Source: Bradyrhizobium sp. CER78
Lineage (GTDB): Bacteria > Pseudomonadota > Alphaproteobacteria > Rhizobiales > Xanthobacteraceae
Length of the DNA: 64,000 bases
Reading direction: 5' to 3'
NCBI RefSeq assembly: GCF_029846235.1
Contig: NZ_JARVWP010000025.1
Coordinates: 1 to 64,000, forward strand
Under the pieces are notes generated by a model. It saw only the letters and a list, made by a program, of their open reading frames with translations. It was not told where the DNA came from and did no database searches. The position numbers and the translations under genes are program-made. Of the stretch, positions 60,158-64,000 are shown one piece after another; position 1 is the first letter of the stretch; every line of letters begins with the position of its first letter.

Positions 60158-60457
60158 GTCTGTCTCTGTTCGGCGCGCGAATCGCTTATTCGTGTTCCGG
60201 CTTCCCGGTCTGGCCGGTCAACCGGCGACCCCCGGCGCTGGAGGTTTCACGGCGCCAGGGATCACCACTCCCGATGGGCTTGGGGGCTGAAGTCGGGAGC
60301 TTCGAGTCGACTCCCGGTGTTCCGCTTGGTTCCAAACGGGGCCTCCTAATTTCTGTTCGCCGGTGGTCCGACCGAGCAGCTGCCGGCTATCGGTGCGCGC
60401 CAGCGTGTTGTTCATTGGGTGCAAGTTTTCGATCTGTATCAGCCACGCCAACGCAGC
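60158..60457. other. Gene-poor gap between convergent small genes
   Basis: 300 bases between the DUF6894 gene and the minus-strand gene ending at 60458. A minus-strand frame of 60-odd codons exists but has no ribosome site or recognisable sequence. Several short inverted repeats (for example CCGGTCTGGCCGG) are present. Confidence 0.4.
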
Positions 60458-60646
60458 TCATCGCGTGCCGGGATGCTTCGCGAGGGTAGCCTTGGCCCTG
60501 GCGATCGCCTCCTGGGTGCTTTGGAAGGTCTGCGTCCTGATCGTTGGCCCGCCGGCAAGCGGTGTGATTTCGACCAGATAGCCGCCGCCGCGTTGCTCGA
60601 CGATGGTTAGTCGATGGCCCTGATATTCGATCTCGTCGACTGGCAT
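60458..60646 (-). CDS. Hypothetical small protein
   Basis: 62 residues: MPVDEIEYQGHRLTIVEQRGGGYLVEITPLAGGPTIRTQTFQSTQEAIARAKATLAKHPGTR. A short beta-rich first half and a helical C-terminus (STQEAIARAKATLAKH), as in small beta-alpha proteins that bind partner subunits. No family recognised. It lies in the cluster of small genes with paralogues P2 and P3. Confidence 0.6.
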   Translation of the reverse strand: MPVDEIEYQGHRLTIVEQRGGGYLVEITPLAGGPTIRTQTFQSTQEAIARAKATLAKHPGTR

Positions 60647-60717
60647 TTTCGGGCTCGCCCATCTTCAATCGGTCGGTACGCTTTCTGCTGATCCAAAGCT
60701 TTCCCAGATCGGTAGCC

Positions 60718-60906
60718 TTAGGTCGGCGAAGTCAGCCACTCGGTCATCTGCGCGGCCGTCTCGTCCTGGCGCGCCTTGCGGAGCAGCGCATCGCGCTTGG
60801 GGCCGAGAGGAAGGGTACTCGCCGCCTCGCGCAGATCGTTTGCCTCCTGGGCGAGGCGTTCTTCCAGCGACTGGATTTGGCGCACGCGACGACGACGCTT
60901 TGTCAT
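60718..60906 (-). CDS. Hypothetical basic small protein (paralogue P2)
   Basis: 62 residues: basic head MTKRRRRVRQ, then SLEERLAQEANDLREAASTLPLGPKRDALLRKARQDETAAQMTEWLTSPT. Homologous to P3 (61384-61584) and more distantly to P1 (57611-57802). A 7-base-pair leader stem TGCTCCC/GGGAGCA covers its Shine-Dalgarno. The arginine-rich head may bind nucleic acid; the role is unknown. Confidence 0.65.
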   Translation of the reverse strand: MTKRRRRVRQIQSLEERLAQEANDLREAASTLPLGPKRDALLRKARQDETAAQMTEWLTSPT

Positions 60907-60911
60907 GACGC

Positions 60912-60939
60912 TGCTCCCTTGTTGATGCAGGCGGGAGCA
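60912..60939 (-). promoter_or_regulatory. Leader hairpin masking the Shine-Dalgarno of P2
   Basis: On the minus strand TGCTCCC, a 14-base loop, and GGGAGCA, whose 3' arm is the AAGGGAG ribosome site. The same arrangement, with a shorter loop, precedes P3. It would have to melt or be opened for translation. Confidence 0.55.
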
Positions 60940-61144
60940 CTATTGGTCTCTCAGTCACCGACGCCTACGGGCTATGCCTTGGCCGGTGATGGGGGAAAAC
61001 GGCTTGGCTGAGGGAAGGTTGCTATAAGTCGGAAATCCGACTCGCGAGCCTCTATTGCCTCTATCGCCATTGCTTCGATCGTTCCTCCGGCCACCACGTC
61101 GCAAGCGAGTCCGTCGCGGAAAGCTGGCTGGGAACCAGACATCC

Positions 61145-61381
61145 TTATTTGCCAGGAGTCCTGGCTTCAAACGTGACGACGTAATTTTTGCGCGCGCCCT
61201 CGAAGGTTGCGAGAGGCAGACCCTCCTCATTCCGGATGGTGAGCGTTCGTCCGCTGAGTGCCGCAATCCGGCGGCCGACGTCAAGCGCGGTTTCCTCGTC
61301 TGTGAGATCGAGAACGATGACCGACGTTGAGCAAAGCCCGGCGCCCGAAACCGTGAAGACGGGAGATTTTCTCTCGTTCAT
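61145..61381 (-). CDS. Hypothetical small protein encoded after P3
   Basis: 78 residues from ATG 61381, two bases after the stop of P3, so translationally coupled. MNERKSPVFTVSGAGLCSTSVIVLDLTDEETALDVGRRIAALSGRTLTIRNEEGLPLATFEGARKNYVVTFEARTPGK: a beta-alpha-beta protein. The DEETALDVGRRIAALSGRTL helix is reminiscent of DUF6894-type proteins, but the family is not certain. The open frame upstream to 61486 overlaps P3 and is disregarded. Confidence 0.6.
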   Translation of the reverse strand: MNERKSPVFTVSGAGLCSTSVIVLDLTDEETALDVGRRIAALSGRTLTIRNEEGLPLATFEGARKNYVVTFEARTPGK

Positions 61382-61383
61382 GA

Positions 61384-61584
61384 CTATCTCGGCGGCTGCA
61401 GTCCAGGCGAACTCAGCCACTCGTCCAGATGCGATGCCGTGTCGGCCTGCTGCGCCTTGCGGAGCAGATCCTCCTTCTTGGGGCAAGGCGGGAGCGCAGT
61501 AGCAAGCTCACGCGCTTGCTGCGCATAGGAAATGAGACGATCTCGAAGTGTTTGCGTTTGCTCGAAACGACGCCGCTTTTGCAT
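61384..61584 (-). CDS. Hypothetical basic small protein (paralogue P3)
   Basis: 66 residues from ATG 61584. Basic head MQKRRRFEQ, then TLRDRLISYAQQARELATALPPCPKKEDLLRKAQQADTASHLDEWLSSP. It shares with P2 the LRDRL...A...R..A..LP...K...LLRKA.Q..TA...EWL.SP pattern. Its Shine-Dalgarno (AAGGGAG) is masked by a leader stem GCTCCC/GGGAGC (61591-61613). It is followed directly by the 78-residue gene at 61145. Confidence 0.65.
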   Translation of the reverse strand: MQKRRRFEQTQTLRDRLISYAQQARELATALPPCPKKEDLLRKAQQADTASHLDEWLSSPGLQPPR

Positions 61585-61590
61585 GGCGCA

Positions 61591-61613
61591 GCTCCCTTGA
61601 GTTGGGCGGGAGC
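61591..61613 (-). promoter_or_regulatory. Leader hairpin masking the Shine-Dalgarno of P3
   Basis: On the minus strand GCTCCC, loop GCCCAACTCAA, GGGAGC; the last arm is part of the AAGGGAG ribosome site seven bases before ATG 61584. The anti-SD arm GCTCCC-GCC is identical in P2. Confidence 0.55.
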
Positions 61614-61723
61614 GCAACTGGCGTTCTCATCACTGATGGTTGCCGAGGGCTGGGCAGTGATGGGGTTAGTAGATTCCCGTTATGTCGGGTTGTCGACTTA
61701 ATTCTGCGCAGGAGGCAAAACAA

Positions 61724-62410
61724 TTAGGAACCGGCTCGTTTCAGCAATTCGTAGCACTCGCACGAATTGGCCAGCAGAAGGCGGCGATTCAGGATCTGCA
61801 GCTTCCCGCGCGAATAGGTGATGGCGCCCCGCTTTTGGATATCTTTCGCAGTATCCGTGATGGTGGTGCGGCGCACGCCGAGCATCTGGGAGAGCAATTC
61901 CTGTTTGAGGTCGAACTGATCGCTCTCCGCCCGGTCCGCAGTGTGAAGCAGCCAGCGGCAGAAGCGCTCCTCAACGAGATGAAGTGAGTTGCAGGCCGCA
62001 GTAATCCGGGCCTGGTCGAGCAATATGTCAGCATTCTTGAGGCATATTTCCGCCATTGCGGTGCTGCTTGCCAGGATCGTGCGGAAGTCCTCCATCGAAA
62101 TCCTCAAGGCGCGCACGGGCAATTGAGCGACGATGCGGACCAGCGATGCTTGCGAGCCAAGGCCTGCGCGGACACCGATCAAGCCTTCCCGCCCGACGAC
62201 CGAAGTCTCGGCCATCCGCCCGTCTCTCAGGACAACCAGCAGCGAGAGCATGCCCGATAACGGGAAGTAGATGTCCGTGACTTCCTCGCGCTCCCTTTGG
62301 ACGACGTCGCCTTGGGTGAACTCCACGACGTTCGACTTCGCCGCCAGCGACTGCAAGTCACGAGGAGGAAGAAGCGCCAGGAGTTCGTTGCGAAGGGGGC
62401 TGTCCATCAT
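61724..62410 (-). CDS. Crp/Fnr-family transcriptional regulator
   Basis: 228 residues from ATG 62410 (AAAGG site upstream; longer frame to 62500 lacks one). The cNMP-fold domain reads VVEFTQGDVVQREREEVTDIYFPLSGMLSLLVVLRDGRMAETSVVGREGLIGVRAGLG, a divergent pocket without the usual cAMP residues. The C-terminal HTH is LKQELLSQMLGVRRTTITDTAKDIQKRGAITYSRGKLQILNRRLL, typical of the Crp/Fnr subgroup common in Bradyrhizobium. It lies next to the P3 gene cluster; whether it controls it is unknown. Confidence 0.87.
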   Translation of the reverse strand: MMDSPLRNELLALLPPRDLQSLAAKSNVVEFTQGDVVQREREEVTDIYFPLSGMLSLLVVLRDGRMAETSVVGREGLIGVRAGLGSQASLVRIVAQLPVRALRISMEDFRTILASSTAMAEICLKNADILLDQARITAACNSLHLVEERFCRWLLHTADRAESDQFDLKQELLSQMLGVRRTTITDTAKDIQKRGAITYSRGKLQILNRRLLLANSCECYELLKRAGS

Positions 62411-62742
62411 GCGCAACCTTTCGCCCGATCGGTCGGGCAGGTCCGCAGTGGGCAGGTAACGCTCCGAAGGCGTTCCGCGGAACGGGATACGAAAAGCCAA
62501 TCAGGCCGGCTCCGGTCCGTTCCTATTATTTTGGGGCATACCCACTGACCATAGGTCGCGCAGAAACGGGCCCATCAACGGGATTCGGGGCCACGTCGAA
62601 GCCTTGGCGGAGACTGGACCGGGCGATCCAGTACGCCGCGGCCCCTCGGCTTATGCACAGCCGCTGGAATACAGGATCACCCCGCATGCGCGGGTGATGT
62701 CACCGCGTGTCTGGTATCTTGAATCGAGAACCGATCCCCATC
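62411..62742. other. Intergenic stretch without recognised genes
   Basis: Between the Crp/Fnr start and an R5 repeat. Contains a TGCGCGGGTGATG-type short palindrome near 62690 but no promoter, ORF or RNA gene that could be supported. Confidence 0.4.
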
Positions 62743-62862
62743 GTCGTCCTGGCGCACGGGACCCATTGCCCCAAATCTCGAATGCCGCGCGACGCTGTGG
62801 CCACGACCCCGTTCATCACCGAGTGCGGTGGTTATGGGTCCTGGCTTTCGCCAGGACGACGG
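62743..62862. repeat. Palindromic intergenic repeat, family R5
   Basis: CGTCGTCCTGGCGCACGGGACCCATTGCCC and GGTGGTTATGGGTCCTGGC...GCCAGGACGACGG with a loop of about 65 bases; last R5 copy in the window. Confidence 0.8.
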
Positions 62863-62904
62863 CAATCAATGTGGCGCGACCAACTCGCAAGACCAGATTG
62901 GTCC

Positions 62905-64000
62905 TCACCCGTTCGCGGTCTTCACCACCACGAGGGTGTCATCCGGTGTTGCCGGGTGGCGCTTGAGATGATCGCGGCGCAGGGCGATCTCGTCGCGGAC
63001 CAGCTCGTAGCCAAGCTTGAAGGTGTCGAGGCCGTCGCTGGAAACCGTGCCGTCGCGCAGGCCGATCACCGCACCGCGCAGGATCGCCTCGAGCTCGTCC
63101 TGCAGTTCGTCGAGGTCCTCGGTGCAGGTGGTGTGCTCGACGCGCTCGCCGATGTCGAGGATCCGGCCAGCCAGCTCGCTGGCCCGCGCCGGCGCGACGC
63201 GGGTAACCTTGGTGTAGATCGCAGCGAAGATCGAGCCGATGATGCTGAGCGCGGCGGCGCCGAGATACATCACGTCGCTGTAGCGATCCATGAACGACTT
63301 GGTGTCGTCGTTGATGTATTCGGCAGCGCCCTGGTGGGCGACGATGAAGGCGTCCTTGTCGGTCGCGGCCGGCTCGATCCTGGAGGCGAAGCCGTTGTCG
63401 AGCGCGAGCTCGGACTTGTTCTCATAGACGATGCGCGCAAGCTCGGCGGCCGTCGTCGTGGGCATCCAGGATTGCGCCACCAGCAGCCATTCCAGCCCGA
63501 TAGTGTCGACGTCGTCGTCGGGGATCGCCGGCGAGGACGACAGCATGCCGGTCGAGACCGTCTCCTCCGAGATCGCCGGATATTTGCGCGCCAGTGCCTT
63601 GGCCTCGTCGATTGCGTTCAGCGTGAAGCCGCCGGCGCGCTTGGCGTATTGCTCGTATGTCTTGTCCTTGATGATCTTCGAGGCATGCTCGATCGCGACC
63701 ACGGCGGCAAAGCCCGAGGCGAACAGTTTGTCGAACGGGGTATTCGGCGGCGCCTGCTGCACCCGCTGCGCCGCATCCGGGCTGTCGGAAATCTCCAGCG
63801 CGCTGCGGACGAAATTGACGCCGTTCTCGCCGTCGCCGACGACGGCGATCTTCTTCCGCTTGAGCTCGGGCAGCGATTTGATCTTCTTGCCGCCGGGGCT
63901 GAGCACCAGCACCACGTCATGCTCGAGGATCGCGATGGCGCGGGCGCGCGGCGGCACCTTGGCGTCGGTGCGCAGAATGGCAAGCGAGGCGTCGCGGCGG
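62905..64000 (-). CDS. TRAP transporter TAXI-family solute-binding protein, truncated by the window end
   Basis: At least 365 residues; the frame is open to the right edge, so the start and signal lie beyond 64000. Visible segments are the binding-protein core (LAILRTDAKVPPRARAIAILEHDVVLVLSPGGKKIKSLPELKRKKIAVVGDGENGVNFVRSALE, PNTPFDKLFASGFAAVVAIEHASK, YPAISEETVSTGMLSSSPAIP), as in TAXI proteins. A single membrane helix (VMYLGAAALSIIGSIFAAIYTKV) follows, then a cytoplasmic tail with a helix (EDLDELQDELEAILRG). The C-terminal anchor is not part of a classical periplasmic TAXI protein and suggests a tethered or sensor form. Confidence 0.8.
   Translation of the reverse strand, partial: RRDASLAILRTDAKVPPRARAIAILEHDVVLVLSPGGKKIKSLPELKRKKIAVVGDGENGVNFVRSALEISDSPDAAQRVQQAPPNTPFDKLFASGFAAVVAIEHASKIIKDKTYEQYAKRAGGFTLNAIDEAKALARKYPAISEETVSTGMLSSSPAIPDDDVDTIGLEWLLVAQSWMPTTTAAELARIVYENKSELALDNGFASRIEPAATDKDAFIVAHQGAAEYINDDTKSFMDRYSDVMYLGAAALSIIGSIFAAIYTKVTRVAPARASELAGRILDIGERVEHTTCTEDLDELQDELEAILRGAVIGLRDGTVSSDGLDTFKLGYELVRDEIALRRDHLKRHPATPDDTLVVVKTANG

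Noticed and set aside
60218..60451. Possible small minus-strand gene of 77 codons
   Set aside because: No ribosome site, a low-complexity Pro/Gly-rich end and no similarity to the neighbouring small-protein families.

Overview
The window looks like a chromosomal segment of a GC-rich alphaproteobacterium of the Bradyrhizobium/Nitrobacteraceae type. The grounds are an MbfA-type ferritin-VIT1 iron exporter preceded by an Irr-like palindrome, many acyl-CoA catabolism genes, and several families of short palindromic intergenic repeats typical of Bradyrhizobium. No rRNA, tRNA, phage, transposase or CRISPR array was seen. Both ends cut through context: the left end holds half a repeat, and the right end truncates a TAXI-type solute-binding protein.

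Region by region. (1) 0.1-9.5 kb: a peptide/amide ABC transport system with two divergent paralogous binding proteins, two permeases and two ATPases, with an AtzG-like small protein and an amidase embedded between the ATPases. The divergent control region carries a perfect sigma-54 promoter, a second weaker one in the opposite direction, and an NtrC-like palindrome, so this looks like a nitrogen-scavenging unit. (2) 9.5-15.2 kb: a LysR regulator, a thioesterase-like protein, a type I secretion ATPase/adaptor pair and a CinA-type amidohydrolase. (3) 15.4-24.4 kb: two ACMSD-like amidohydrolases and a Rieske protein facing a tcu-like block (TcuB, an exported esterase, TcuA, an MFS carrier, a LysR regulator) for tricarballylate-like acids. 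(4) 24.5-37.5 kb: mixed metabolism with a DUF1127 protein, a GNAT, acyl-CoA enzymes, an alcohol dehydrogenase, a second amidase, a beta-barrel-like protein, mbfA, a His-rich exported protein and an epoxide-hydrolase-like enzyme. (5) 37.6-50 kb: a beta-oxidation/CoA-ligase cluster with a TetR regulator: two CoA ligases (one feruloyl-CoA-synthase-like), thiolase, SDR, enoyl-CoA hydratase, three acyl-CoA dehydrogenases (two a tandem duplication) and a nitroreductase. (6) 50-53.8 kb: a WYL regulator and GST sharing a perfect operator palindrome, a DUF6157 protein and another enoyl-CoA hydratase. (7) 53.8-62.4 kb: a signalling/stress-flavoured stretch with a MloK1-like cyclic-nucleotide-gated K+ channel, a membrane-anchored cNMP-binding protein coupled to a free-standing DUF6537-like domain, two Crp/Fnr regulators, a PRC-barrel protein and many proteins under 80 residues, including three paralogues with hairpins at their ribosome binding sites.

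The most promising candidates for something undescribed are the sigma-54/NtrC-marked transporter-amidase operon, the cNMP-sensor/DUF6537 pair, and the family of tiny basic proteins with leader hairpins (two of which appear to mask the Shine-Dalgarno). Function calls rest on reading motifs in the translated sequence and on remembered family features; no database search was run.
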